Notes under the pieces: model-generated
Told to the model about the DNA's origin: nothing
Seen by the model: only the letters and a program-made list of their open reading frames with translations
Databases searched by the model: none
In this document: piece by piece, positions 1 through 8,626 of the stretch
How the letters are laid out: every line of letters begins with the position of its first letter
Numbering within the stretch: the first letter of the stretch is position 1
Assembly: GCF_000179615.1 (NCBI RefSeq)
Contig: NZ_AEDD01000004.1
Span: forward strand, 62,001 to 126,000
Reading direction: 5' to 3'
DNA: 64,000 nucleotides
From: Paenibacillus curdlanolyticus YK9
GTDB lineage: Bacteria; Bacillota; Bacilli; Paenibacillales; Paenibacillaceae
Translations under genes and position numbers: made by a program

Positions 1-596
1 AATGCGGAGAAGAAAAACGTAGCCGCATTAAACACCATCGCCCACACGCCGCCGAAGGTCGCGACCGCTACGCCAGCTAACGCAAGTCCCGAAATGCGGG
101 CAATATTGTCGGTCAAGTATACGGCACTGGTCGCTTGCTCGATCCTCCCCTTACCCGCAAGCTTCGTAATGGAGGCATGGAACGACGGTCCTTGGAACAG
201 GCCAGCGAATGCCGAAATGCATATTAACGCCAGTATCGCCGCGAACGGCAAATGGAACGCATACATGAACAGTGCCAATACGCAGGCCACAACCCCGCGA
301 GACAGATCCGACAGCAGCATAAGCTTGCGGCGGCTCATCCTGTCTGCAACTGTTCCGGCAATAGAGCCGAACAAAACGCTAATCAGCGTGTAGGAAACTA
401 GAATAAACGCCATCCGCTTCGCGCTTCCGGTCGTTTGCAGCACCCAAAGGCTTAATGCAATACCGCTAAAGCAGTCCCCGAATACGGCGACCAAATTTCC
501 TGTCAAAATCGAAACGAATGGCCGATTGCGCCAAAGCGGCCGATCGCCTCCTGCCAGGACCGCATCTCGTCTCTCGAGCGCCTGCATCGTTTCCAT
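1..596 (-). CDS. MFS transporter, N-terminal part (runs off window)
   Basis: The minus strand is open from an ATG at 596 to the window edge (about 198 codons), so only the N-terminal half is present. The translation has repeated hydrophobic helices and the MFS loop between helices 2 and 3, read as GTVADRMSRRK (family consensus G-x-x-x-D-R-x-G-R-R/K). It resembles the EntS/MFS_3 type of drug or siderophore exporters; the substrate cannot be told. The start is supported by an AGGTGAG ribosome binding site just upstream. The gene is divergent from the LacI-type regulator at 770, and a perfect palindrome (631-652) covers its predicted transcription start. Confidence 0.8.
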   Translation of the reverse strand, partial: METMQALERRDAVLAGGDRPLWRNRPFVSILTGNLVAVFGDCFSGIALSLWVLQTTGSAKRMAFILVSYTLISVLFGSIAGTVADRMSRRKLMLLSDLSRGVVACVLALFMYAFHLPFAAILALICISAFAGLFQGPSFHASITKLAGKGRIEQATSAVYLTDNIARISGLALAGVAVATFGGVWAMVFNAATFFFSA

Positions 597-630
597 GCCT
601 CTCACCTCATCTGCATAATTAGATTAACCG

Positions 631-652
631 GTAACTTAACCGGTTAAGTTAC
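631..652. promoter_or_regulatory. 22-bp perfect palindrome, probable repressor operator
   Basis: The half-site GTAACTTAACC is followed directly by its exact reverse complement. The centre is CCGG, so it has the central CG step typical of LacI-family operators; a TetR-type site is also possible. A further ACCGGT core lies at 626-631. The palindrome overlaps the predicted start site of the MFS promoter (657-685, minus). The nearest regulator is the LacI-type gene at 770. Confidence 0.7.
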
Positions 653-656
653 GTTC

Positions 657-685
657 AGTATAGGTGATTGATTTTCTGTTGTCAA
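657..685 (-). promoter_or_regulatory. sigma-A promoter of the MFS gene
   Basis: On the minus strand TTGACA (685-680) and TATACT (662-657) are separated by 17 bases, a near-consensus promoter. Transcription would begin near 650, inside the palindrome 631-652, consistent with simple repression. Confidence 0.7.
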
Positions 686-703
686 CTATCCCCGCGCCCA
701 AAA

Positions 704-732
704 TTGACACCATCTCGTCCCCCTTATATGAT
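704..732 (+). promoter_or_regulatory. sigma-A promoter of the LacI-type regulator
   Basis: TTGACA (704-709) and TATGAT (727-732) with 17 bases between; the start site would be about 30 bases before the ATG at 770. It is back to back with the MFS promoter, with the two -35 boxes about 20 bases apart. Confidence 0.7.
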
Positions 733-769
733 GAGAATACTTATGTCACGGAATTGGAGGACGCCGTTC

Positions 770-1702
770 ATGTCTAAAAAACCGACGCTTCGAGATGTCG
801 CCAAGGAAGCTGGCGTCTCCGTTGCTACCGCAAGCTATGTGCTCAACAAGGTCACCAATCAGACCATTCCCGAGGAAACCAGAAAACGCGTCTACGATGC
901 GGTGGAGAAACTGAGCTACATTCAGAATCTGACCGCTCGCGCGCTCTCCGTCGGGAAAACGAATTTGCTCGGCATTTTGCTTATCGGCAAAGACTCTGAT
1001 CTTATTACGAAGCACATCAGCTATGCTAAATTTATCGATCAGTTGGAACGGCTCAGCCTGGAGCGCCAGTACCGGCTCTTGGTCGCCCGGATCGATCCTG
1101 CGCAGCCGAACTTTGATCTCGTGCTCGAACGAAAGCTGGACGGGGTATTCGTCATCGACGCCAGCGCGAACTCCTTCCACGAAATAGCGAGCAAGTTCAC
1201 CTTCGGCACCCCCATCGTGCTGGTGGACGGCTTGATCGATGACCCTTTATTCCGTCACGTCGTACACGATTACAAGCAGCTGTTCGACATTGTAAACGAC
1301 ATTTGCGATGGACAACCCTATTCGATCGTGCACGAGTGCTACCATAACCAAGCGCTTAACAATTGGCTGCAGCAAGAAAGCCGACTGCCTGCCGATCGCA
1401 TCTGGCCCGCCGCTTCGGATGTTCAGTCGCTGCGCAGCTTCGCTTCCAGCCATCATGGCCAGCCGCTGCTCGTATTAAACGAATTTCTGGCCTTGCAGCT
1501 GGCGTCGTTTGTGAACCCCGCCGATATGATCGTCGTATGCACCTCGGATTGTCCGGAATACGTTCCTCGGGGCGCCCGGTCCATTCGACTTCAGCAGAAC
1601 AAAGCGGAGCAGGCTTATGAGATGATGAAAGCCATACTAAATGATCCGTTCGCAACAGAGCAGAGCGTACTTCTCCCTTTTCATTATGAATCGTCAATTT
1701 GA
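770..1702 (+). CDS. LacI-family transcriptional regulator
   Basis: 310 residues. The N-terminus carries a LacI helix-turn-helix (PTLRDVAKEAGVS, residues ~5-17, then ATASYVLN) and a hinge helix (~residues 48-58), followed by a periplasmic-binding-protein-like effector domain. The domain is a little short and divergent compared with the usual 330-340 residues. The ATG at 770 is chosen over an in-frame upstream ATG at 668 because it directly precedes the HTH, has a GGAGG site 9 bases upstream and follows a good promoter. It may control the divergent MFS gene through the palindrome at 631-652; it is also the only LacI-type protein in the window that could bind the CAAACGTTTG sites, though nothing in the sequence links it to them. 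Confidence 0.88.
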   Translation: MSKKPTLRDVAKEAGVSVATASYVLNKVTNQTIPEETRKRVYDAVEKLSYIQNLTARALSVGKTNLLGILLIGKDSDLITKHISYAKFIDQLERLSLERQYRLLVARIDPAQPNFDLVLERKLDGVFVIDASANSFHEIASKFTFGTPIVLVDGLIDDPLFRHVVHDYKQLFDIVNDICDGQPYSIVHECYHNQALNNWLQQESRLPADRIWPAASDVQSLRSFASSHHGQPLLVLNEFLALQLASFVNPADMIVVCTSDCPEYVPRGARSIRLQQNKAEQAYEMMKAILNDPFATEQSVLLPFHYESSI

Positions 1703-1720
1703 AGGCCATGCTACCCACAA

Positions 1721-1763
1721 GGTACATCCTCGACGCCAAGCCGTCAGAGGATGTGCCTTTTTT
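1721..1763 (+). terminator. Rho-independent terminator after the LacI-type gene
   Basis: GGTACATCCTC pairs with GAGGATGTGCC (one G-T pair) across a 15-base loop and is followed by a run of T. Confidence 0.8.
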
Positions 1764-1803
1764 ATGTTCACATGATCATCAGATCTAAAGGAGAGAGCCA
1801 TGA

Positions 1804-2763
1804 ATGAAGATTGATACCGTCGGCGTCAACCATCACCCTAATTATCGCCACGCGCTCGTGTACAACAGCGCTGATGTCCTCGACTGGGATGAAGCTCATC
1901 ACTCCCGTTACAAGCTTGTGCTCGTGCTTGATGGGACCGGTCTCATTTCCTGCGGCGCCCATGTCTATCCGCTCATTGCTCCAGCGTTTTATTGCCTGAA
2001 CGAGCTAGATGAGCTGAAATGCATTTCCGGGGGGCACTTAACTGTCTGCTCTCTCTTTTTCCATCCCGGCCTCATTAACGCAAAATTCGAATTGGGCGGC
2101 GAATACCCTCCGTCGGAAGCGCTGCTTTCGCCTCCCGAATGGTCGTTATCCGACCAGCAGGATCAATGGTGCCTAGAGCCCTTCATCGAGCGGAGCGACG
2201 CATATTCAGGCTGCATACCAACTGATTCCGCAACCGCCCGCTATGCCCTTTCGATCATGGAGGCAATCGGCGAACAGCTCGCCTCACAGCCTGATTACCA
2301 CTGGCCTTGCCGAAGCCGTACTTACTTGCTGGAGCTGCTTTATTTGACCAGCCGCAAATATCGGCAAGCAGATAGCTTTCCTGAGCAACTGCGTGCCGCA
2401 GAAATCCAGCTTGAGGGCTCTACGGAGGTCAAGGAGCGGATCGATGCCGTCATCCGCTATTTGCATACTCGTTATGCCGAGAAAATTCGAATCGACCAGC
2501 TGGCCCGTATTTTTCATACGAACAAAACGACGCTGAACCAGCAATTCAAGCGTTATACGGGCACAACCGTCATGGCATACCTAAATCAAGTGCGTATGCA
2601 GACTGCAGGCGCTATGCTGCGCAATACGCTGCTGCCCAAGGATGAGATCATGCTCCGGATCGGCATCCGCGATGCCGCTCATTTTCTGCGCCATTTTCGC
2701 AAATTCGCCGGTTATACGCCTACTGAATACCGTAACCGGTTTTGCTGGATGCTCCAAAGCTAG
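1804..2763 (+). CDS. AraC-family transcriptional regulator
   Basis: 319 residues. The N-terminal ~150 residues look like the cupin-type ligand-binding half of AraC proteins. The C-terminal ~100 residues (from ~215) hold the two helix-turn-helix motifs, with the diagnostic second-helix end read as DAAHFLRHFRKFAGYTPTEYR. An AAGGAGAG site precedes the start; an ATG at 1800 is out of frame and stops after four codons. The gene lies between the LacI-type regulator and a lipoprotein esterase on the same strand, so control of the esterase is plausible but unproven. The ligand is unknown. Confidence 0.88.
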   Translation: MKIDTVGVNHHPNYRHALVYNSADVLDWDEAHHSRYKLVLVLDGTGLISCGAHVYPLIAPAFYCLNELDELKCISGGHLTVCSLFFHPGLINAKFELGGEYPPSEALLSPPEWSLSDQQDQWCLEPFIERSDAYSGCIPTDSATARYALSIMEAIGEQLASQPDYHWPCRSRTYLLELLYLTSRKYRQADSFPEQLRAAEIQLEGSTEVKERIDAVIRYLHTRYAEKIRIDQLARIFHTNKTTLNQQFKRYTGTTVMAYLNQVRMQTAGAMLRNTLLPKDEIMLRIGIRDAAHFLRHFRKFAGYTPTEYRNRFCWMLQS

Positions 2764-2887
2764 CGACTCGGACAACCCTGTCGATTTGCATCGTTTCCTT
2801 TTCCATTTGCAATATTCGCCGCCTCGTTTCTTTTCTATGATGATTGGTAGCCATACCATCACTCACGAATAGAAATGAGGTCGCCAT

Positions 2888-3865
2888 ATGAAACGCAAAC
2901 AGCTAGCCGCCGTCTCAGCGGCTTTGCTCGCTTCCGCCCTCCTCCTGCAGGGGTGCGGCCCTTCGACGATTAGCAATAAAACGCCGGACGCTCCGCAGCA
3001 AACCGCAGCGAAGCCTGCTGCTCCCGCAACCGCCGAGTCCGCGTCCGCTGGGGCTCAGATCGCCGGACTGCCGGAGAACGCCAAGCTAATCGCCAAAACG
3101 ACAAGCGTCTATCGCATCCAGTTCGACAGTCCCGCGCTCGGCAAAGAGGTTCGATTCAATCTCTATTTGCCTCCGGGCTATGATGCAACCAAACATTATC
3201 CGACGCTGTACATGCTTCATCCGCTCAATGGCTCCGAGAATTCTGTCCTGTCCTCGACTGGGCTGTCGGCTGCGGCTGATAAGCTCATTGGCGAAGGCAA
3301 AATCCAGCCCTTGCTTATCATTGCCCCTTTGTTGGAAAGCAGCTACGGGCTTAATTTGACAGAGGAAGATGCGAAAACCTGCTCCTCCTGCACGATCGGC
3401 AACTATGAGGATTATTTGATCAAGGATCTGATTCCTTATGTCGACAGCCATTTTGGCACCATTGCAAATAAGAGCGGTCGGTACATCGGCGGCTTCTCCG
3501 GCGGCGGCATTGCGGCACTGCACGCTGCCTTCACGCATACGGATCTGTTCAGCAAAGCAGGCGGGCACAGCGCTTCGCTGTATCTTGACGCTTGGCCGGA
3601 CCTCTATTCCACGCCAGAGCTGCGGAGCCAGAGAGATCCGTTGGCTTTGGCGGCAAATGCAAGCCTGACCGAGCTCTCCGTATACTTGGACTGCGGTGAT
3701 CAAGACCCGTACCGATTCTATGAGGGGGCGGAGAAGCTTTATGAGCTACTGCAAAAGAAACAAGTCAAATCCGAGTATCACCACGGGCCAGGCGCACATG
3801 ACGAGGCCTATTGGGACCCGAACTCGGAAAACTATTTGATGTTCTACACTGGCATTACCTCATAA
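2888..3865 (+). CDS. Lipoprotein esterase (esterase D / enterochelin-esterase fold)
   Basis: 325 residues. The signal peptide ends in the lipobox LLQGC, so the protein should be lipid-anchored on the outer face of the membrane, followed by an Ala/Pro/Thr-rich spacer. The body is an alpha/beta hydrolase of the putative-esterase family (PF00756): nucleophile Ser204 in GFSGG, probable acid Asp273 (DQD) and His304 (GAHDEAYW). The family includes enterochelin, feruloyl and acetylxylan esterases; the substrate cannot be assigned. The start has AATGAGG about 8 bases upstream. The gene follows the AraC-type regulator by 124 bases and ends at a strong hairpin. Confidence 0.82.
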   Translation: MKRKQLAAVSAALLASALLLQGCGPSTISNKTPDAPQQTAAKPAAPATAESASAGAQIAGLPENAKLIAKTTSVYRIQFDSPALGKEVRFNLYLPPGYDATKHYPTLYMLHPLNGSENSVLSSTGLSAAADKLIGEGKIQPLLIIAPLLESSYGLNLTEEDAKTCSSCTIGNYEDYLIKDLIPYVDSHFGTIANKSGRYIGGFSGGGIAALHAAFTHTDLFSKAGGHSASLYLDAWPDLYSTPELRSQRDPLALAANASLTELSVYLDCGDQDPYRFYEGAEKLYELLQKKQVKSEYHHGPGAHDEAYWDPNSENYLMFYTGITS

Positions 3866-3871
3866 ACGACC

Positions 3872-3922
3872 AAGAGGGCGGCCGCCATGTCATCAACGAT
3901 GACACAGCGGCCGCCCTCTTTT
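3872..3922 (+). terminator. Strong terminator hairpin between convergent genes
   Basis: A 14-base outer stem (AAGAGGGCGGCCGC and its exact complement) encloses a 7-base inner stem (TGTCATC/GATGACA) and ends in TTTT. It serves the esterase; the hairpin also lies downstream of the convergent chemoreceptor gene but has no clear T run on that side. Confidence 0.85.
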
Positions 3923-3968
3923 CGCCTTGCTTGCTCGATTACAGGAGGAGCGGACTACCGAAATCGGA

Positions 3969-6032
3969 TTAATTCGGCAGTTCCGACTCTTCCTTGTCCT
4001 CTGGAACGCTCTCCTCTTGCTTGGATCCGAATTGCGCCAGCACCTCAAGCAATTGCCCAGATAAGGAGTCCAACTCGTCCGACAACGTAACGAGCTTCAC
4101 GCTAACGTCCATCTGGCCGGTCGTCAGCGTAGCAACCTCCTCCGAGGATGCCGCTGATTGCTGCGAAACTGCGCTTACGTTCTCGATCGATGCAATAAGC
4201 GTATTTTGCGATTCACCCAACGTCATAACCGAAGCAGTCGATTGCGTAAGCTCTTGCGCGAACAGCCCCATCTGCTCCTTCACTTCGCCAAACAGGTCTG
4301 CCGCTTCCTTCACCGCTGAATTCTGCTCTTCCAGCAGCGGAGAAATCGCTCCGAGTTCGACTACTGTCGCGTCGATTCCATGCTGAATTTCTTCTGTCAT
4401 CTGCTGAACAACGCCGATCGAATCTTTGGACTGCTCAGCAAGCTTGCGAATTTCCTCCGCTACGACCGCGAAGCTCTTGCCGAACGCGCCGGCGCGCGCC
4501 GCTTCAATCGACGCATTCAAGGACAGGATATTCGTTCGCTTCGAGATGTCGTTCATCAAGGTCATAATAGTCCGAATTGAACCCGCGCTCTCTTTGAGGT
4601 TGCCGATTCGGTCAACCAACGACCGCGACAGCCGCTCCGTCTCATCCGTCATGTCAATAAGATCAACCATGTAGGTCGAGCCTTGCTCGCTAAACGTACG
4701 GACGCGCTCAGCCGTTGTGCCCAAACGAGTATTCGTTGCAGTCACAACGTTCATTTTATCGCCAATCGTTTGGGTCAGCAGAATGCCTCGCTCCGCTTCC
4801 TCCGCGAGATTCATCGCACCTTCGGCGATCATCCCCGTCACCTGCGCGATTTCACCAGCCGACGCCGCGGTTTCCGTGGATACCCGCTTCAGTTCTTTCG
4901 CGGATTGGACCAACTGCTGCGCCGACTCGTTCGACCGAGCTACCAGCAGGCCGATTTGCTCCATCATTCGGTTAAAATGCCGCGCGAGCCTCGCAATTTC
5001 GCTCGGCCCTCTCAAATCCATCCGTACGGATAGATCGCCATTCTCGCCTTTCTCCATAAGCCCGCATAGCTTCGCGAGCGGACGCCCGACTTTACGGGCG
5101 ATCAAATAACCCATAATAAGCGCCGAGACCGCCGCCGCCGCAACCATCCACATCGTCAGCTGAAGAATGCGTCCGGAATCACGAACGAGATCATCAAGAG
5201 GCATCGTGCCCACCATATGCCATGGCGTAGCTTTCGACGGCTGCTCCAGTGTAAGCGTGTTTGCTTCGTCTATTGTCGGCGCCGCTTGCCCGATCAGTTC
5301 TGGCGCAGCTGCATAAACAACCTTGTTACTGTTGTCTATAACCATAAGCTGACCGTTATCGCCGATCTTGGAGCTTGCAAATACATCAGTCAACAGCTGC
5401 GCCTTCAGCTCGATGATCAACAGAAACTCCGCGTTCGGATTTTTCAAGTTTTTAAGCAAACGGCCGATCGTAATCGTTGGCTCTGACGAATAGCCGAACA
5501 ACCCTTTTGCTAACGTTGGTACGAAAATAGGTTCTCCCTTGGCATCAATCATTTGTTGAAGCCACGGTTTATTGGCGTCGGTTATCTCGAGCGAATTAGC
5601 GCCGCTCGTTGCCAATGCTTTGGAATTATCCAGATTGCGCGGCACAAGCCGAAGCGCTACCAGATTCGGCTCCGATGAAAGAACGCTGTCCATCCGTTGG
5701 CGAATCGCATCCTGTACCGACTGCTGCTCGCCAACGGAAACCTCGCCTTTCATATGAGTGACTAGCTGTTCGCGCAGCTGCGTATCGACGAGAAACTGCC
5801 GAGACAGCCCTGTATAAGTTGACATTAGGAAGTCCAGCTTGTCCGTCGCCTGCACCAGCGTCTCCTGAGATGCCTGCGAAACCTTATCCTTCAAGATCGA
5901 CTTGGACATCGCATACGAGGCGTAACCAAGAACAGAGACAAGAGCAACAATTCCTGCGAATGTAATGCCGAATAACTGCAGGCCTAACGATTTGCGCGAG
6001 CGGACTATCGATTGGCTTAACCGTCCGATCAT
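3969..6032 (-). CDS. Methyl-accepting chemotaxis protein (Cache-type sensor)
   Basis: 687 residues. There is a transmembrane helix at ~17-38, an extracellular Cache-type sensor at ~45-280, a second helix at ~285-310, a HAMP domain to ~365, and a cytoplasmic signalling domain with the conserved hairpin tip ([16 protein letters not shown], ~500). It should signal through CheW/CheA to the flagella. It lies directly after the maltodextrin operon; only ~40 bases separate the operon terminator from its RBS, with no clear promoter, so it may be expressed by read-through. A role in sensing starch breakdown products is inference from position. Confidence 0.9.
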   Translation of the reverse strand: MIGRLSQSIVRSRKSLGLQLFGITFAGIVALVSVLGYASYAMSKSILKDKVSQASQETLVQATDKLDFLMSTYTGLSRQFLVDTQLREQLVTHMKGEVSVGEQQSVQDAIRQRMDSVLSSEPNLVALRLVPRNLDNSKALATSGANSLEITDANKPWLQQMIDAKGEPIFVPTLAKGLFGYSSEPTITIGRLLKNLKNPNAEFLLIIELKAQLLTDVFASSKIGDNGQLMVIDNSNKVVYAAAPELIGQAAPTIDEANTLTLEQPSKATPWHMVGTMPLDDLVRDSGRILQLTMWMVAAAAVSALIMGYLIARKVGRPLAKLCGLMEKGENGDLSVRMDLRGPSEIARLARHFNRMMEQIGLLVARSNESAQQLVQSAKELKRVSTETAASAGEIAQVTGMIAEGAMNLAEEAERGILLTQTIGDKMNVVTATNTRLGTTAERVRTFSEQGSTYMVDLIDMTDETERLSRSLVDRIGNLKESAGSIRTIMTLMNDISKRTNILSLNASIEAARAGAFGKSFAVVAEEIRKLAEQSKDSIGVVQQMTEEIQHGIDATVVELGAISPLLEEQNSAVKEAADLFGEVKEQMGLFAQELTQSTASVMTLGESQNTLIASIENVSAVSQQSAASSEEVATLTTGQMDVSVKLVTLSDELDSLSGQLLEVLAQFGSKQEESVPEDKEESELPN

Positions 6033-6072
6033 ATAGATATCCCCCTTCGTAAGTCAGTCGTAGGATGTGAAG

Positions 6073-6108
6073 AAAAAGGCCGGAATCCAAAGCTAGGGAT
6101 CCGACCTT
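6073..6108 (-). terminator. Terminator of the maltodextrin operon
   Basis: On the minus strand AAGGTCGGATCC pairs with GGATTCCGGCCTT (one bulge, one G-T) and is followed by TTTTTC. Confidence 0.7.
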
Positions 6109-6113
6109 CTCCT

Positions 6114-7793
6114 TTATTGCAAAATAACAGTGCTGTACGGCGGCAGCTCCAGCTGCCCGCCTTGTAAGGCAATGCCTTCATCCACGCTTTGGAAACGCAC
6201 CTTCGTGAACGGTACTTCCCCGTTCGCATTCAAATCCACCGCTTGCTTGGTTGCTGTCAGATTATGAACGACCAGCAAAGTCGTATCGCCGCTAACTCGC
6301 CCATACGCCAGCACGCCCTCATTGGCAATTTCGAATGGCGCGATGCCGCCGTCGCCTAGCGCAGGTTCCTCATAACGCCACGAGATTAGCTTCTTATAGA
6401 AGTTAAACATCGAATTCGGATCCTTTAGCTGCTCCGCGACGGACACTGTATTCCCATTGCTTGATGCCGCTTCCCATGTGGTTTGCCCATCAGACTTCCG
6501 ATCAGCGGCCCAAATCATCGGCTCACGAAGCCGTTCATCCGGCTTCATGCCTTCCATGCCGACTTCCTCACCATAATAAAGGAATGGGTTGCCCGGCATC
6601 GTCAGCAGCATTGCAGCTGCCATGCGAGCATGATTCGGATCGCTGCCTACCTCGCTCATCACCCGATTCCCATCGTGATTCGACAGGAATGGAGCATCCA
6701 CGAATGCCCCCGCCGATTGCTTGCTGAAGTATGTAAACATCCGATTGAGCGTTGATCCAACTTCATTTGCTCGTTCATTCTTGGCGGAATCAAGCAAAAT
6801 TTTGCTCAGATCAAAATTAAAGCCGGAGTTCAGCGCATGATCGAGGAACGGTCCTACAACGGACATAGAGTCCCAAATTTCACCGATGAGATACGCATCC
6901 TTATTCACGGCGTCCATCCCTTGGCGGAACTCTTGCCACCAAGCTTTGTTCTTAACCGACGTCTGCGGATCATCGACCGATGATTGGAAATCCTCATAGA
7001 TATGCTTGGCAGCATCCAGGCGCAAGCCGTCCATGCCGAATTTCAACCAGAACTGTCCGACCTTCACCATTTCTTGCCGAACCTCAGGGTTATCGAAATT
7101 CAGATCAGGCATGTCCTGTGAGAACATTCCCAAGTAGTGGGACTTGCCGGAAGCATGCAATACCGGCTGTCCGGAAGGTCCTAAGCTGCTTAAGCTAATT
7201 TCTTTGTCCTCGGCCCATGTGTACCAATCACGATGCTTGCTATCCTTGCCCTTCGCTGAGTCGAGGAACCATGGATGCTTGCTGCTCGTATGATTCACAA
7301 CTAAATCCATTATGACTTTAATGCCCCGCTTGTGCGCCTCGTCGAGCAGCCGCTTCAGATCATCCAGCGTGCCGTAATCGGGGTTCACCGCGTATTGATC
7401 CGTAACATCATAGCCATGGTAAGACGGGGAAGGGTTGATTGGCATGAGCCAAATCCCTTTGATCCCCAGCTCTTGCAAATAGTCGAGCTTATTCGTAACG
7501 CCATTCAGGTCGCCGACCCCGTCGCCGTTCGAATCGTTGAACGAGCGAACGAAGAGCTCATACCAGACACCGCTGCTGTGGCCCATCGGAGCCATCGTAT
7601 CGGTGAATGCAAAGCCTTCGGGTTCCTTAACCGCAGCCGCGTTGCCAGCTTCCGTCTTGGGAGCAACCGCTTGGTCCTGCTTGTCCTGCGCCCCACTGTC
7701 CGAACAAGCCGACAATAGGAGCGCAGATGCCAATAGCAGCGCGAGCGAGAGTCCAGCAAGACGTCCCGCCCGCTTCGAGGAGCGGCTCCTCAT
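6114..7793 (-). CDS. Lipoprotein alpha-amylase, GH13
   Basis: 559 residues. A lipoprotein signal peptide ends at LLLSAC, so the enzyme is expected to be anchored outside the membrane. GH13 regions are all present: region I DLVVNH, nucleophile Asp260 in GLRLDAAKH, acid/base Glu305 in IGEIWD and Asp374 in SNHDG. It should cut alpha-1,4-glucans into maltodextrins for the adjacent transporter; exact specificity (amylase versus neopullulanase-like) is open. The start codon overlaps the mdxG stop as ATGA, showing translational coupling. It is the last gene of mdxE-mdxF-mdxG-amylase. Confidence 0.92.
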   Translation of the reverse strand: MRSRSSKRAGRLAGLSLALLLASALLLSACSDSGAQDKQDQAVAPKTEAGNAAAVKEPEGFAFTDTMAPMGHSSGVWYELFVRSFNDSNGDGVGDLNGVTNKLDYLQELGIKGIWLMPINPSPSYHGYDVTDQYAVNPDYGTLDDLKRLLDEAHKRGIKVIMDLVVNHTSSKHPWFLDSAKGKDSKHRDWYTWAEDKEISLSSLGPSGQPVLHASGKSHYLGMFSQDMPDLNFDNPEVRQEMVKVGQFWLKFGMDGLRLDAAKHIYEDFQSSVDDPQTSVKNKAWWQEFRQGMDAVNKDAYLIGEIWDSMSVVGPFLDHALNSGFNFDLSKILLDSAKNERANEVGSTLNRMFTYFSKQSAGAFVDAPFLSNHDGNRVMSEVGSDPNHARMAAAMLLTMPGNPFLYYGEEVGMEGMKPDERLREPMIWAADRKSDGQTTWEAASSNGNTVSVAEQLKDPNSMFNFYKKLISWRYEEPALGDGGIAPFEIANEGVLAYGRVSGDTTLLVVHNLTATKQAVDLNANGEVPFTKVRFQSVDEGIALQGGQLELPPYSTVILQ

Positions 7794-8626
7794 CCTTTTT
7801 CCGCCCCTGCCGTAAGTCCTTCTACTAACATCCGTTGGAAGAAGATGAACAAGAGAACGACTGGAATGGAAACCAATACCGAGCCTGCCGCGAACACCGT
7901 AAATTGCGTCGAGGTTTGCGTGTTAACCAAGTTATACAAGCCGACTGCAAGCGTCTGCTTGTCTTCGGTACGCAGAATCGTTTGGGCGAAAATAAACTCG
8001 CTGAACGTTCCCGCGAATGACGTAACGGCCATGTACACGATCAGCGGACGGGACAGCGGCAGCAGGATGCGGAAGAAAACGCCCCAGTTGCTCGCTCCAT
8101 CGATAATCGCTGCTTCTTCCAAGCTTTTTGGAATCGTGTCAAAGTATCCTTTAACCAACAGGTAACCAACCGCTGCACCAGCCGAAGACACCATGATAAG
8201 CGCCGTATGCGTATTCAACAGCTTCATGTTGTTCAGGATAACGAATACAGCCATCAAACTAAGGAATGAAGGGAAAAGTCCGATAACGAACAGACCGCTC
8301 ATTACGCTCTTCCGCGATTTGAACCGGAACCGTGAGAACGCATAGCCGGTTAACAGCTGGAAGATAACGCTAAGCACCATCGTAATGATGGAAATTTTAA
8401 GCGAGTTGATATACCAAGTGCCGAACGACAATGTCGTGAATAGCTCTCGGTAATGCTCCAATGTCCACTTCTGCGGAAGCAGCGTCTCGCTGAATAGCGA
8501 GCTTCCCTCCCGGAACGAGGAGAACACGATCCACAAAGCAGGGTAAATCGTAACGATAGCGATCAGAATCAGCAGGATATAGCTGATCGCCAACCACAAT
8601 TTTTGACGAAGACGGTATGCATTCAT
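7790..8626 (-). CDS. mdxG: Maltodextrin ABC transporter permease MdxG/MalG
   Basis: 278 residues, a six-helix permease of the MalG family. The cytoplasmic EAA loop that docks on the ATPase is read as EEAAIIDGASNWGVFFRILLP (starting ~170). It overlaps mdxF upstream and the amylase downstream by ATGA. No ATPase gene is in the operon; as in Bacillus, a shared MsmX-type ATPase encoded elsewhere probably energises it. Confidence 0.93.
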   Translation of the reverse strand: MNAYRLRQKLWLAISYILLILIAIVTIYPALWIVFSSFREGSSLFSETLLPQKWTLEHYRELFTTLSFGTWYINSLKISIITMVLSVIFQLLTGYAFSRFRFKSRKSVMSGLFVIGLFPSFLSLMAVFVILNNMKLLNTHTALIMVSSAGAAVGYLLVKGYFDTIPKSLEEAAIIDGASNWGVFFRILLPLSRPLIVYMAVTSFAGTFSEFIFAQTILRTEDKQTLAVGLYNLVNTQTSTQFTVFAAGSVLVSIPVVLLFIFFQRMLVEGLTAGAEKG

